The notes: generated by a model from the letters alone, not told the origin. A DNA stretch of 64,000 nt from Methylobacterium oryzihabitans (GCF_004004555.2 NZ_SACP01000001.1:124001-188000), one strand, 5' to 3'; positions 1-9,858 are shown, counted from the stretch's first letter. A program made the numbers and translations.

Positions 1-557
1 GTCCGGTCGTCGTCCTGGCGGTGCCGGTCTGCCGTCTCGCCGAGACCGTCGCGGCGGTGGCGCCGCACCTTCGGCCGGGGGCCCTCGTCCTCGACGTCGG
101 CTCGGTGAAGGAGGAACCGGCGCGCCTCATGCGCGAGGGACTGCCGGACCATGTCGAGATCGTCGCGACCCATCCGCTGTTCGGGCCGCAGAGCGCCCGC
201 GACGGCCTCGCCGGGCTCAAGATCGCGGTCTGCCCGGTGCGCGGCCGGTCCGCCCGGCGGGTCGCGGCGTTCCTGCGACGGGCCTTCGGCCTCGACGTGA
301 TCGTGACGACGCCGGAGGACCACGACCGCGACGCCGCCCTGGCGCAGGGTCTCACCCACCTCATCGCCGGGCTCGTGGTGCGGATGGAGCCGCTCCCGAG
401 CCGCATCACCACCCGCAGCTTCGACCTGCTGATGGAGGCGGTCGGCATGGTCCGGCACGACGCGCCGGAGGTGTTCGAGGCGATCGTGCGGGCGAACCCC
501 TACGCCGCCGAGATGCGGCGGCGGTTCGCGGCTCTGGCCGGAGCGGTCGACGGGTGA
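1..557 (+). CDS. tyrA: Prephenate/arogenate dehydrogenase, 5'-truncated by window edge
   Basis: C-terminal part of a TyrA-type dehydrogenase, which oxidatively decarboxylates prephenate or arogenate in tyrosine synthesis. The reading frame is open from base 3, so the true start and the N-terminal NAD(P)-binding glycine loop lie outside the window. Visible landmarks are the segment DVGSVKEEPARL, the following HPLFGPQS motif that lines the substrate site, and a helical dimerisation region containing the histidine of GLTHLI. About 185 residues are present of the roughly 280 expected. It converges on the CoA-transferase genes, with a hairpin between them. Prephenate versus arogenate specificity cannot be decided from this fragment. 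Confidence 0.85.
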   Translation, partial: PVVVLAVPVCRLAETVAAVAPHLRPGALVLDVGSVKEEPARLMREGLPDHVEIVATHPLFGPQSARDGLAGLKIAVCPVRGRSARRVAAFLRRAFGLDVIVTTPEDHDRDAALAQGLTHLIAGLVVRMEPLPSRITTRSFDLLMEAVGMVRHDAPEVFEAIVRANPYAAEMRRRFAALAGAVDG

Positions 558-577
558 GGCGCAGCCGGCCCGACGAT

Positions 578-601
578 GGCCGGCCCGCGGCGGGGCCGGC
601 C
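578..601. terminator. GC-rich hairpin between convergent genes
   Basis: A perfect 9-bp stem GGCCGGCCC/GGGCCGGCC with a 5-base loop lies between the stop of the dehydrogenase and the stop of the oppositely oriented scoB. There is no T-run, so it would be a bidirectional, structure-only terminator. Function is inferred from position. Confidence 0.5.
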
Positions 602-614
602 GGTGCGGTTGCGC

Positions 615-1280
<666 letters not shown>

Positions 1281-1298
1281 GGGTCGGTCCTCCTCGGG

Positions 1299-2054
1299 TT
1301 AGATGGCGCCGCCGCCGGTCGGCGCGGGAGCCGGCGCGGCGTCGGGGGCCGCCTCCTGGCGCTTGCGGGTGGTGCGCTGCTCGATGCGCTTCTGCGCGTC
1401 CGGCACGTGGATCATCCGCTTCACGAACACGCCGGGCGTGATGATGTGGTCGGGGTCGATCTCGCCCGGCTTCACCAGGTGCTCGACCTGCGCGATGGTC
1501 ATCCGGGAGGCGGTCGCCATCATCGGGTTGAAGTTGCGCGCGGTCTTCCGGTAGACGAGGTTGCCCTCGGTGTCGCCCTTCCAGGCATGGACCAGCGAGA
1601 CGTCGGCGAACAGCCCGCGCTCCATCACGTAGGTCTCGCCGTCGAACTCGCGGACCTCCTTGCCCTCGGCGATCAGGGTGCCGACGCCGGTCTTGGTGAA
1701 GAAGGCCGGGACGCCGGCGCCGCCGGCGCGGATGCGCTCGGCCAGGGTGCCCTGCGGGTTGAACTCGATCTCGAGCTCGCCGGCGAGGTACTGCTTGGCG
1801 AAGGTCTTGTTCTCGCCGACGTAGGACGAGATCATCTTCTTGATCTGGCGCGTCTCCAGCAGCACGCCGAGGCCGACGCCGTCGATGCCGGCGTTGTTGG
1901 AGATCACCGTCAGGTCCTTGGCGCCGCTCTCGCGGACGGCGTCGATGAGCACGTCCGGGATGCCGCACAGGCCGAAGCCGCCGGCCATGATCGTCATGCC
2001 GTCGCGCAGCACGCCCGCCAGCGCCGCGGTGGCATCGGGATAGACCTTCTTCAT
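1299..2054 (-). CDS. scoA: 3-oxoacid CoA-transferase subunit A
   Basis: Alpha subunit (251 aa) of the same CoA-transferase. It shows the signature GGFGLCGIP at residues 25-33, the SYVGENKTF segment and the ELEIEFNPQGTLAERIRAGG region characteristic of SCOT-A. The final 25 residues are an Ala/Pro-rich tail (APAPAPTGGG) longer than in most homologues and probably disordered. The start codon at 2054 follows a purine-rich stretch. It is first in a two-gene operon with scoB. A role in acetoacetyl-CoA/ketone-body or polyhydroxybutyrate turnover is inferred from the family. Confidence 0.92.
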   Translation of the reverse strand: MKKVYPDATAALAGVLRDGMTIMAGGFGLCGIPDVLIDAVRESGAKDLTVISNNAGIDGVGLGVLLETRQIKKMISSYVGENKTFAKQYLAGELEIEFNPQGTLAERIRAGGAGVPAFFTKTGVGTLIAEGKEVREFDGETYVMERGLFADVSLVHAWKGDTEGNLVYRKTARNFNPMMATASRMTIAQVEHLVKPGEIDPDHIITPGVFVKRMIHVPDAQKRIEQRTTRKRQEAAPDAAPAPAPTGGGAI

Positions 2055-2374
2055 TCTCGCTTCCTCTCCTGGCCGGCTCTCCCGGCCGGCACAGCGCGAG
2101 GCCGGCCGACCTCCCGCGCGTCTGTGACGCTTCGCCGCCTCCTTCTAGAGCCCCGCTGTGCGGTGCCGCAAGGACCCTCGGGCGGTGGCGGGCGCGCGGC
2201 GGCGGCGGACGGCGGTGGACGGCGGCGGTCCCGGCCGGCGGGGCGCGAGACAAAACCTGTCGGCCGGGTTAAGGAGCGCACCGGGGGATGGCGATTTTCG
2301 CCGGCCGTGTCTTTCGGGGCGCGGTCGACCGGGCCTGACCGTCGCGAACTGGCCCGTCGAGAAACTGGGGTGCG
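2055..2374. other. Divergent intergenic region, scoA/AsmA
   Basis: A 320-bp gap between two divergently transcribed genes. It contains a GGC-rich run with GGCGG-type repeats around 2185-2245 and must hold both promoters. No operator-like palindrome or small gene could be supported. Confidence 0.4.
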
Positions 2375-4126
2375 ATGCCGCGCTGGTCCGTCCTGATGCT
2401 GTGCGCCGCCACCGTGCTCGTGGCCGGCGCCTCCGGCCTGACCTGGACGGTGGCGACGCCCTGGGCGGTGGCCCTCGCGGACCGGGCTCTGGCTCCCTAC
2501 GGCCTCGCCCTCGACGCCGCCGGGCCGGTCGAGCTCTCGCTCCTGCCCGCGCCGGCTTTGTCCTTCGCCGGCATCCGCCTTCGCAGCCGCGACCACCTCC
2601 TGGCCGAGGGCGGGACGATGCAGGTCCAGTTCGGCCTCGGCGGCCTCGTCTTCGGCCGGGCCGAGGTCGCGGCGGTCGCGCTGTCGGGCACCCGCTTCAC
2701 CCTGCCCGAGGAGCCGGACTGGGCCGCGCCCGGCGCCGACCTGCTCGACCGGCTGCCGGAGAGTTCGGAACGGCTGTTCCCGCGCCGCCTCGTCCTCACC
2801 GACGCCTCCCTCACCGTGCCGGACGCCCGGACCGGCCTCGGCGAGACGGTGAGCGGCCTCAACCTCGTGGCGACCTGGCCGCGCGCCTCCTCGGGTCTCT
2901 CGGTCACCGCCTCGCTGGTCTGGCGCGGGATCCCGGCCACCGTCGCGGTCTCGGGGCTGCGCCCGGCCGCCCTCGCGGCCGGCGAGGCGAGCCCCTTCGT
3001 CGCCTCGGCGACCTGGGCGGCGGCGAGCCCGGGCGCCGGCAGCCTCGACCTCGAAGGCACCGGCCAGTGGCAGGCCGGCCCGCGGCTGTCGGGGAGCGGC
3101 CGGCTGCTCACCGCCTCGCTGCCCGACACCCTCGACTGGCTCGGCGGCCGGCTTCCCCTGGCGCCGCTGGTCGGGGCGATGAGCCTGGAGGGCCGGTTCG
3201 AGTCGCGGCCCGACCGCATCGAGCTGCCGGACCTGCGCATCGGGCTCGGCGGCAACAGCCTGGAGGGCGCCGGCGCGGTGGTGCTCGGCGGCGGGCGGCC
3301 GGCGGTCTCGGCGACCCTCGCGGCGGAACGGTTCGAGCTCGACCTGCCGCCCGGGAGCCTCGCCGGCTGGGAGCGCCGATCCCTCGACCTCGCGCCCTAT
3401 ACCGGCGGCGACCTCGACCTGCGCCTGTCGATCGGTGCCGCCCGCCTCGGCACGCTCGGTGCCGAGGACGTCGCCGGCGGGCTGCTGATCCGCGACGGCG
3501 TCGTCGAGGCGACCCTCGGGCGCGCGACGGTGCGGGGCGGCACCGTCAAGGGCCGCGCCACCCTGGTCTCCGGCAGCGCCGGCCTCGACGCCAAGGCGCA
3601 GGGCAGCCTCGACCGGGTCGATCTCGGCGCGGTGCTGGCCGATCTCGGCGCCCCGCGCTGGCTCCTCGGCCGGGCCCGCGGCACCCTGAGCCTGGAGGGC
3701 AGCGGCTGGGACCTGTCGGAGATCAGCCGCCGCGTCGCCGGCCGCGCCTCGCTGACGCTCGACGGCGGCGAGATCCTCGGCCTCGGCCTCGCCGACATGT
3801 CCCACCGCACCGGCGCCGCCCTGCGGCGGGGCGGGCGCACGCCGTTCGAGCGCGCCCAGGTCACCCTCAGCCTCAGCGACGGCGTCGGCGACATCGTCCA
3901 GGGCCAGATCCGCGGATCGGCGGTCGCGGCGGGCCTGCGCGGCCGGGTGTGGCTTCCGGACCGCCGGCTCGGCCTCTGGGTCGAGATCGAGCCCCGGCTC
4001 CCGGCGGGCGCCGACACCGCCGCCGGCCTCGTCGAGATCAGCGGTCCCTGGGCCGAGCCGGCGATCCGCCTCGTCCCCACCCGCAACCCCGGTCTGCCGG
4101 CGGCGGCGAGCGCCTACGCGCCCTGA
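2375..4126 (+). CDS. AsmA family protein
   Basis: A 583-residue AsmA-like protein. AsmA proteins are inner-membrane-anchored periplasmic proteins linked to outer-membrane assembly or lipid transport. A single N-terminal membrane anchor (about residues 5-25) is followed by a long beta-rich region. A conserved AsmA C-terminal module can be recognised around residues 430-530 (GTLSLEGSGWDLSEI, ASLTLDGGEILGLGL and the following GRTPFER). The gene's last 13 bp overlap the end of the convergent sirtuin gene. Its specific cargo cannot be told. Confidence 0.8.
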   Translation: MPRWSVLMLCAATVLVAGASGLTWTVATPWAVALADRALAPYGLALDAAGPVELSLLPAPALSFAGIRLRSRDHLLAEGGTMQVQFGLGGLVFGRAEVAAVALSGTRFTLPEEPDWAAPGADLLDRLPESSERLFPRRLVLTDASLTVPDARTGLGETVSGLNLVATWPRASSGLSVTASLVWRGIPATVAVSGLRPAALAAGEASPFVASATWAAASPGAGSLDLEGTGQWQAGPRLSGSGRLLTASLPDTLDWLGGRLPLAPLVGAMSLEGRFESRPDRIELPDLRIGLGGNSLEGAGAVVLGGGRPAVSATLAAERFELDLPPGSLAGWERRSLDLAPYTGGDLDLRLSIGAARLGTLGAEDVAGGLLIRDGVVEATLGRATVRGGTVKGRATLVSGSAGLDAKAQGSLDRVDLGAVLADLGAPRWLLGRARGTLSLEGSGWDLSEISRRVAGRASLTLDGGEILGLGLADMSHRTGAALRRGGRTPFERAQVTLSLSDGVGDIVQGQIRGSAVAAGLRGRVWLPDRRLGLWVEIEPRLPAGADTAAGLVEISGPWAEPAIRLVPTRNPGLPAAASAYAP

Positions 4127-4872
4127 TCGCCCTGCGGCAGCGGCCGCCCGGCGAGCACCGCCTCGGCGAAGGCCGGCACGGTGCGGGAGGCCGGGCCGTA
4201 GCAGGCGGTGTCGAACGCCCCGGCGGTGTCCGAAGGGGCGAGGTTGATCTCGTGGGTCGGAATGCCGTCCGCCCGCGCCCGCGCGACGAAGCCGGCCGCC
4301 GGGTAGACCGAGCCCGAGGTGCCGATCGCGACGAACAGGTCGGCCGCCGCCAGCGCCGCCTCGATCGCGTCGAGGTGCAGCGGCACCTCGCCGAACCACA
4401 CCACGTCCGGCCGCATCCCGCCGCGGGCTCCGCAGGCGGGACAGGGGGTGTCCGTCCCGAGATCCGTTTCCCACGGCGTGCCGGCACCGCAGGCGAGGCA
4501 GCGCGCCCGCATCAGCTCGCCGTGCATGTGCACGACCGCGCCCGCGCCCGCGCGCTCGTGCAGGTCGTCGACGTTCTGGGTGCACAGGAACAGGCCTCCG
4601 CCCGCCGCGGCGAGGCCGGCCTGGAGCCGCGCCAGCGCGGCATGGGCGGGGTTGGCGGCGGCGGCCTTCACGCCGGCCCGGCGCAGGTTGTAGAAGGCGT
4701 GGACCTCCTCGGGATCGCGTGCGAAGGCCTCGGGGGTCGCCAGCCGCATCGGGTCGAAGCGGCGCCACAGCCCGCCCGGATCCCGGAACGTCCCGAGCCC
4801 GCTCTCGGCCGAGATTCCCGCGCCGGTGAGCACGAACAGGCGGGTCCCGGCCGCCGGCCGCGGGGCGATCAT
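4114..4872 (-). CDS. cobB: NAD-dependent protein deacylase (sirtuin)
   Basis: Class III sirtuin of 252 aa, removing acetyl or acidic acyl groups from lysines with NAD. Motifs in order are GAGISAESG (residues 17-25), TQNVDDLH (98-105), the catalytic His117 in HMHGEL, and zinc cysteines at 125/128 and 144/147 (CLAC, CPAC). Tyr61 and Arg64 form the YxxR pair that in SIRT5/CobB-type enzymes binds succinyl-lysine, so desuccinylation is plausible. The start at 4872 was chosen because an upstream in-frame extension of 59 residues has no sirtuin similarity and overlaps the neighbouring gene's leader. The 3' end overlaps the AsmA gene. Confidence 0.9.
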   Translation of the reverse strand: MIAPRPAAGTRLFVLTGAGISAESGLGTFRDPGGLWRRFDPMRLATPEAFARDPEEVHAFYNLRRAGVKAAAANPAHAALARLQAGLAAAGGGLFLCTQNVDDLHERAGAGAVVHMHGELMRARCLACGAGTPWETDLGTDTPCPACGARGGMRPDVVWFGEVPLHLDAIEAALAAADLFVAIGTSGSVYPAAGFVARARADGIPTHEINLAPSDTAGAFDTACYGPASRTVPAFAEAVLAGRPLPQGDQGA

Positions 4873-5048
4873 CGTGCGTGATCCTGGTTCGTCAGTAACG
4901 GGCCAGTCTGAACCATCATTTTTTCTCCGCCGTTGACGTTCTGGCAATGCTTGGCATGGACAATCGTCCCGTCTCATCCTAAGTGAGGAAGGGCTCCGGG
5001 CGTGCACAGGCGCCGGGCCCATCCGAACAGATCGCTTCAGGACACTCA

Positions 5049-5654
5049 ATGACGCGCAATCGCGCGAGACCGTCGTTCACGGTCGAGATCAAGCGCAACC
5101 GCCCTGCCCCTGTCCTTGCCGCCGGCGATGCCGACCACGTTCCGAGCGAGCCGGTCAAGCGAAGCTCGGGCCGCGGCCTCTGGGAAGGAACCAGCCTCTT
5201 CGAGGAGGTGGCGGCCGCCGAGAGTTCCGGCCGCTTCGACTCCGAGCCGCTCCCCGAGCCGGTCGCCGCCAAGGCGCCCTCCCCCGCCGCGGCGCAGCCC
5301 CGCCGGGTGCTCCCCAGCCTGATCGCTCCGCCGGAGCCGCCGGCGCCCGAGCCGATCGAGGTCCACCGCGAGGAGCGGCTGCCGCCGGTGCGCCGGCCCC
5401 AGGCCCTCGAGAAGAAGGCCAAGCCCGCGCAACGTCCGGCCCGCACCGCCTTCGTGTGGCCCGAGGACTGGCCCGACGAGCCGGTCGTGACCGTCGCGCC
5501 CCCGCCGGCGCCCGCTCCCAGGCTGATCGAGCCGCAGGAGGACGCGTCCGCCGCGGCCCCGAGCGAGGCCCGGCCCCGTCCGCCGCGCCGCCGGGACGCC
5601 GACCTCAATGCCGGCCAGCGCTGGAAGCGGCGCCTGCCGCGGGTCTGCTGGTAG
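5049..5654 (+). CDS. Hypothetical proline-rich protein
   Basis: A 201-residue protein of unknown function starting MTRNRARPSFTVEIKR. It is rich in Pro, Ala, Glu and Arg, probably largely disordered, without a signal peptide or membrane segment. A basic N-terminus (residues 1-20) and a basic C-terminus (RPRPPRRRDADLNAGQRWKR) flank an acidic/proline-rich middle. The start at 5049 is preferred over an in-frame start at 4983 because the upstream residues look non-coding. Charged ends suggest nucleic-acid or membrane-surface binding, but this is only inference. It lies just upstream of the HAD gene on the same strand. Confidence 0.6.
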   Translation: MTRNRARPSFTVEIKRNRPAPVLAAGDADHVPSEPVKRSSGRGLWEGTSLFEEVAAAESSGRFDSEPLPEPVAAKAPSPAAAQPRRVLPSLIAPPEPPAPEPIEVHREERLPPVRRPQALEKKAKPAQRPARTAFVWPEDWPDEPVVTVAPPPAPAPRLIEPQEDASAAAPSEARPRPPRRRDADLNAGQRWKRRLPRVCW

Positions 5655-5704
5655 GACGCGCCGTCCCGGCCGGATCCGGCCTGCAGGGAGGCGCGGCGCC
5701 GGCG

Positions 5705-6586
5705 ATGCAACCCGCGCCGTCCTACCGGCTGGTGATCCTCGACTTCGACGGGACGCTCGCGGACACCTTCCCGTGGTTCGCCGGCGTGCTCAACGCCACG
5801 GCCGCCCGCTACGGCTTCCGGGCGGTGGAGCCGGATGCCGTCGAGACCCTGCGCGGCCTGGATGCCCGGGCCGTGATGCGCCGGCTCGCCGTGCCGCGCT
5901 GGAAGCTGCCGCTCATCGCCCGGCATATGCGCCGCCTCGCGGCGCGCGACGCCGCGACCCTGGCGGTGTTCCCCGGCATTCCCGACATGCTCTTCCGGCT
6001 GCGCGGCGGCGGGATCGCGCTCGCCGTGGTCTCGTCGAACCGCGAGGACGTGGTGCGCCGCGTCCTCGGCCCCGACAGCGCCGCCCTGATCGGGCACTAC
6101 GCCTGCGGCGCCGCGACGTTCGGCAAGGCGAGGGCATTCCGACGCGTCGTGCGGGCGGCCGGGATCCCCCCCGACGCCGTGCTCTGCCTCGGCGACGAGC
6201 TGCGCGACCATCAGGCCGCCGCCCGGGCCGGCCTCGCCTTCGGGGCGGTGACCTGGGGCTTCACCCGTACCGTGGCCCTGGCGGAGGCCGGGCCCGACCA
6301 TCTGTTCGCCGATCCCGCGGCCGTCCTGGCGGCACTGCTGCCCGAGCGCGCGACCGGCGTGAGGCCGGACGATGACCGGACGGTCGCTTGCGGCGACCGC
6401 GGGCAGCCGCTTTCGCGATGCGAGCCCCTCGCGGCGCAGGGCTCGGCGAGTGCCGGACCAGTGTCCGGCGCTGCAACCGGACCCTGCTCCGAACCATCGC
6501 GTTCGCCGCGTGCTTCGGAACCGAGCGGCACGCACTCGGCAGGACGTGCTTCGATCGAGTCCGAGGATGGGCGCACGCTCCGTTGA
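5705..6586 (+). CDS. HAD-superfamily hydrolase with unusual C-terminal tail
   Basis: A phosphoglycolate-phosphatase-like HAD enzyme. The nucleophile motif LDFDGTLADT places Asp13 and Asp15 at the catalytic site. Motif II is VVSSNRED and motif IV is CLGDELRDHQAAARAG. The family fold ends near residue 220 (LPERA). The frame then continues for about 70 residues of low-complexity sequence that includes a terminator-like hairpin (GCCGGAC/GTCCGGC at 6452-6469), so the tail is probably a stop-codon loss or read-through into intergenic DNA. The start at 5705 fits the domain start exactly. Substrate is unknown; 2-phosphoglycolate or a pyrophosphate are family possibilities. Confidence 0.82.
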   Translation: MQPAPSYRLVILDFDGTLADTFPWFAGVLNATAARYGFRAVEPDAVETLRGLDARAVMRRLAVPRWKLPLIARHMRRLAARDAATLAVFPGIPDMLFRLRGGGIALAVVSSNREDVVRRVLGPDSAALIGHYACGAATFGKARAFRRVVRAAGIPPDAVLCLGDELRDHQAAARAGLAFGAVTWGFTRTVALAEAGPDHLFADPAAVLAALLPERATGVRPDDDRTVACGDRGQPLSRCEPLAAQGSASAGPVSGAATGPCSEPSRSPRASEPSGTHSAGRASIESEDGRTLR

Positions 6587-6622
6587 TACGATTGCCGGAC
6601 GTGATCGTCCGAAAGTCGCATC

Positions 6623-6793
6623 ATGCCAACGGGCGTCGAAGCCGGCCTTCGGTTCCGTTCTCGAGTTTCCGTCAAGACAAGGTACCGAACGTCTGGGCTC
6701 GGCATCGACAAGTCGAGAGGGGTCGATGGCCCTGTCGATCTCGATCTTGCCCGAGATCGACGTCGATGCGTCGGCATCTCGGGCCATTGATAT
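6623..6793. repeat. Palindromic intergenic repeat, copy A
   Basis: Diverged copy (171 bp) of the element also found at 49385-49541. The left end ATGCCAACGGGC and right end GGCCATTGATAT correspond to the terminal inverted repeats of the other copy. Internal blocks such as CCTGTCGATCTCG, GCCCGAGATCGA and GATGCGTCGGCATC align with few mismatches. It sits between convergent genes and its right border coincides with the stop codon of the MFS gene. Confidence 0.7.
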
Positions 6794-7998
6794 CAGACGT
6801 GCTCCCGACGACCCGGAACCGGTTGCTCGATGGCCGCCGCAGGGCGGGACCCGGAGCGCGGCCACTGCCGCAGCGCCAGCAGCAGCGCCAGCCCGGCCGC
6901 CGCCATGGCGGCACCCGCGAGCGACACCGCCGGGTAGCCGAGCCCGGCATCGATCACCCCGCCGCCGAGCGCCGCGCCGACCGCGTTGCCGAGGTTGAAG
7001 GCGCCGATGTTCATCGCCGAGGCGAGGTTCGGCGCCTGCGCGGCCTCCGCCACCACCTTCATCTGCAGCGGCGGCACGATGGCGAAGCTCGCCACGCCCC
7101 ACAGGAAGATCAGCGGGGCGGCGGCCGCCTCGACCCGCATCCCCGGCGCGAACAGCACCAGCAGGAGAACCAGGGCGGCGAGCGAGCCGATCAGCGTGCC
7201 GTCGAGGGAACGGTCGGCGAGCCGCCCGCCGAGCCAGTTCCCGGCGGTCAGGCCGAGCCCGTAGACCACCAGCATCGCGGTGACGAAGGACGCGGACGCC
7301 CCGGTCTCGACCCGCAGGATCGGCGCGATGTAGGTGAACACCGTGAACATCGCGCTCGCCCCGACCACGGTGAGGAGCAGGGCGGCCAGCACCGGCCCGC
7401 GGGCCAGCACCCGCAACTCGGCGCGCAGGTCGTCGCGGCCGGCGACCGGCAGCGGCGGCAGCGAGAGCCGCAGGGCCAGCATCGCGAGGGCGCCGATCGC
7501 CGCGATGCCCCAGAACGCGGTGCGCCAGCCGACCTGCCCGCCGATCCAGGCGGCCAGCGGCACGCCGCCGACCGTCGCGAGGGTGAGCCCCGAGAACATC
7601 GCCGCGACCGCGCCGGCCCGGCGCTCCGGCGCCACCACGCCGGCGGCGACCACCGCCCCGACGCCGAAGAAGGCGCCGTGGTTGAACGAGGTGACGATCC
7701 GCGCGGCGAGCAGCATCGCGTAGCCGTCGGAGACGGCCGAGAGCAGGTTGCCGAGGGTGAAGATCCCCATCAGGCCGATCAGCAGGGTCCGGCGCGGGGT
7801 GCGGGCGAAGGCGAGCGTCATCACGGGCGCGCCGACCAGGACCCCGACCGCGTAGGCGCTGACCAGCAGCCCCGCCGCGGGAATCGAGACGCCGAGGTCG
7901 CCGGCGATCACCGGCAGCATGCCCATCGGCGCGAACTCGGTGACGCCGATGCCGAAGGCGCCGACCGCCAGGGCCAGCAGGGGTGGGTTGATCCGCAT
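6793..7998 (-). CDS. MFS transporter
   Basis: A 401-residue major facilitator protein with about 12 hydrophobic segments, of the sugar/drug efflux (AraJ/YdhP-like) type. The N-terminus (residues 8-30) contains the family pattern GAFGIGVTEFAPMGMLP, and TM4-5 carries FNHGAFFGVGAVVA. It would export a small molecule by proton antiport; the substrate is unknown. The start at 7998 is the first ATG that gives the standard N-terminus, with a purine-rich site upstream. It is divergent from the LysR regulator with 99 bp between starts, the classic arrangement for a regulator controlling its neighbour. Its stop codon lies at the edge of repeat copy A. Confidence 0.88.
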   Translation of the reverse strand: MRINPPLLALAVGAFGIGVTEFAPMGMLPVIAGDLGVSIPAAGLLVSAYAVGVLVGAPVMTLAFARTPRRTLLIGLMGIFTLGNLLSAVSDGYAMLLAARIVTSFNHGAFFGVGAVVAAGVVAPERRAGAVAAMFSGLTLATVGGVPLAAWIGGQVGWRTAFWGIAAIGALAMLALRLSLPPLPVAGRDDLRAELRVLARGPVLAALLLTVVGASAMFTVFTYIAPILRVETGASASFVTAMLVVYGLGLTAGNWLGGRLADRSLDGTLIGSLAALVLLLVLFAPGMRVEAAAAPLIFLWGVASFAIVPPLQMKVVAEAAQAPNLASAMNIGAFNLGNAVGAALGGGVIDAGLGYPAVSLAGAAMAAAGLALLLALRQWPRSGSRPAAAIEQPVPGRREHV

Positions 7999-8097
7999 CG
8001 AAAGCTCCGTCCGCTTGTGCTGCCCGGGCACTTGGCGGATGAGACGCGGGGGCGGTAGTCCCGGGCGCGGACCGACATCCGTGCGCCGGCGGCACGA

Positions 8098-9021
8098 ATG
8101 GAGACGCCGATGCTGCGGGACGGGGCCGACCGGGCGGCGGAGATGGCCGCCTTCGTGGCGGTGGCGCGGGAGGGCAGCCTGTCGGCGGCGGCCCGCAGCC
8201 TCGGGCTGACGCCCTCGGCGATCAGCCGCATCGTCGCGCGGATCGAGGCGCGGCTCGGCGTCCGGCTGGTGGTGCGCACCACCCGCCGCCTGCGCCTGAC
8301 CGCCGAGGGCGACGCCTACGCCCGCGCCGCCCGCCGCATCCTCGCCGACATCGCCGAGACCGAGGCGGCGCTCGCCGATCAGGCCCGCCCGCGCGGCAAG
8401 GTGCGGGTCAGCGCCGCCACCGCCCACGGCCGGCTCGTGATCGTGCCGCTGCTCGGCGAGTTCGTCGCCTGCCATCCCGGGATCACGGTCGAGGTCGACC
8501 TCAGCGACCAGCTCGCCGACGTGTTCGGCGGGCGCGCCGACGTCGCGGTCCGGTTCGGGCCGCTCGCGGATTCGCCCCTCACCGCCCGCCGCCTCGGCGA
8601 GACCGGCCGCACCGTCGTCGCCTCGCCGGCCTATCTCGCCCGCGCCGGGGTGCCGGCGACGCCCGCCGACCTCGACCGGCACAACTGCCTCGATTTCAGC
8701 TTCCGCCGCATCGAGCCCGGCTGGCCGTTCCGCGAGGACGGGCGCGAGGTCGTGCGGGCGGTGTCCGGCAACCTCACCGCCAACAACGGCGAGACCCTGG
8801 TGCAGCTCGCCCTCCAGGGCGTCGGCATCACCCGCGTCGGCAACTTCCACATCGGCGAGGAACTGGCCTCGGGCCGGCTGGTGCCGCTGCTGGAGCCTTA
8901 CAATCCGGGCGACCGCGAGAGCATCCACGCGGTCTTCGTCGGCGGCGCCACCACCCCGGCGCGGGTGCGCGTGCTGGTCGATTTCCTCGCCGAGCGGATG
9001 CGCGGGCCGGGACGGGGGTGA
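8098..9021 (+). CDS. LysR-family transcriptional regulator
   Basis: A 307-residue LTTR. The N-terminal winged helix-turn-helix covers about residues 16-75, with FVAVAREGSLSAAARSLGLT followed by SAISRIVARIEARLG, and TRRLRLTAEG marks the wing. The C-terminal effector-binding domain starts near residue 95 (GKVRVSAATAHGR). It is the CrgA/DsdC-like subgroup with short acidic linker residues. The effector is unknown. It is transcribed divergently from the MFS exporter across a 99-bp gap and most likely controls it and itself. Confidence 0.9.
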   Translation: METPMLRDGADRAAEMAAFVAVAREGSLSAAARSLGLTPSAISRIVARIEARLGVRLVVRTTRRLRLTAEGDAYARAARRILADIAETEAALADQARPRGKVRVSAATAHGRLVIVPLLGEFVACHPGITVEVDLSDQLADVFGGRADVAVRFGPLADSPLTARRLGETGRTVVASPAYLARAGVPATPADLDRHNCLDFSFRRIEPGWPFREDGREVVRAVSGNLTANNGETLVQLALQGVGITRVGNFHIGEELASGRLVPLLEPYNPGDRESIHAVFVGGATTPARVRVLVDFLAERMRGPGRG

Positions 9022-9205
9022 GGTTGCCGCGGAGGCGCCGGCCGGCTATGCCGGTGTCCGGGTCCGCAGTTCACCCAGGCGTCACCGTCCCGCGAGGGAA
9101 GCTAAACCTGCTCGTCTCGTCCTCAGGCCACCTCGTTCTCGTGCCCCGTCGACAAGCCGGTGACCCTCGCACCCCCGCTCCGGGGACGGCACGCGGAGAG
9201 CGACC

Positions 9206-9754
9206 GTGCCAAGAGACCCGATCCCGTTCTCGGCCCCCGACCTGTCGGCGCTGGCCAAGGCGCTGCGGCGCGAGCTGGCGTCCCGCGACGCGCTGCCGAG
9301 CCACCTCGACCTGCTCAACATGCTCGCCCGCGCCGCGGGCCGGCGCAACCACCAGCACTTGCGGGCACAGGCGCTCGCCGGTCCGGCGGTTCCGGGAGCG
9401 CCTCCCCCGCCGCTTGCGGACGACCCCGTTGTCCTGAAGGCCCTGCGCCACTTCGACGGCGGCGGAGGACTCGTGCGCTGGCCGGCGCGCACGCGCCTCC
9501 AGCACCTCTGCCTCTGGGTCCCGTGGTCGCGCATCCCGCGCGGCCGGAGCTTCAGCGAGCGGGAGATCAGCGCGCACCTCAACACGCTGCACGGCTTTCG
9601 CGACGCGGCCATCATGCGGCGCACCCTGTGCGCCCTCGGGCTGATGACCCGCACCGCCGACGGCCGGGTCTACCGAAGGGTCGAGGTCGCGCCATCGCCG
9701 GAGGGGCTGGCGCTGATCCGGCGCGTCGGCTCGGCCGCGGCGGCGCAACGGTAA
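9206..9754 (+). CDS. DUF2087 domain-containing protein
   Basis: A 182-residue protein with a C-terminal DUF2087 domain (about residues 100-165). Its hallmarks are VPWSRIPRGRSFSEREI, the ISAHLNTLHGF helix and the closing GLMTRTADGRVYRR hairpin. This domain looks like a small winged-helix unit and is often fused to regulators. The N-terminal 90 residues are helical (LSALAKALRRELASR, LDLLNMLARAAGRRNHQHL), possibly for dimerisation. Function is unknown; a DNA- or RNA-binding role is inference. It stands alone between the LysR gene and the oxidase gene. Confidence 0.75.
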   Translation: MPRDPIPFSAPDLSALAKALRRELASRDALPSHLDLLNMLARAAGRRNHQHLRAQALAGPAVPGAPPPPLADDPVVLKALRHFDGGGGLVRWPARTRLQHLCLWVPWSRIPRGRSFSEREISAHLNTLHGFRDAAIMRRTLCALGLMTRTADGRVYRRVEVAPSPEGLALIRRVGSAAAAQR

Positions 9755-9858
9755 TCGGATCTGCTTCGGAGGAGCCGTCCCTCAGAGCCGCGGGGACATG
9801 CCGAAGCCCTGACGCGGTGGGGCTGTCCCCGCCCCGCCGCACCCGGTAGGATCCCGGC

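Noticed and set aside
2375..4126. Long frames opposite the AsmA gene
   Set aside because: Opposite frames give low-complexity products, while the plus frame has a membrane anchor and AsmA motifs.
4979..8095. 1038-codon minus-strand frame
   Set aside because: Composition is that of out-of-frame high-GC DNA and it crosses three well-supported genes on both strands.
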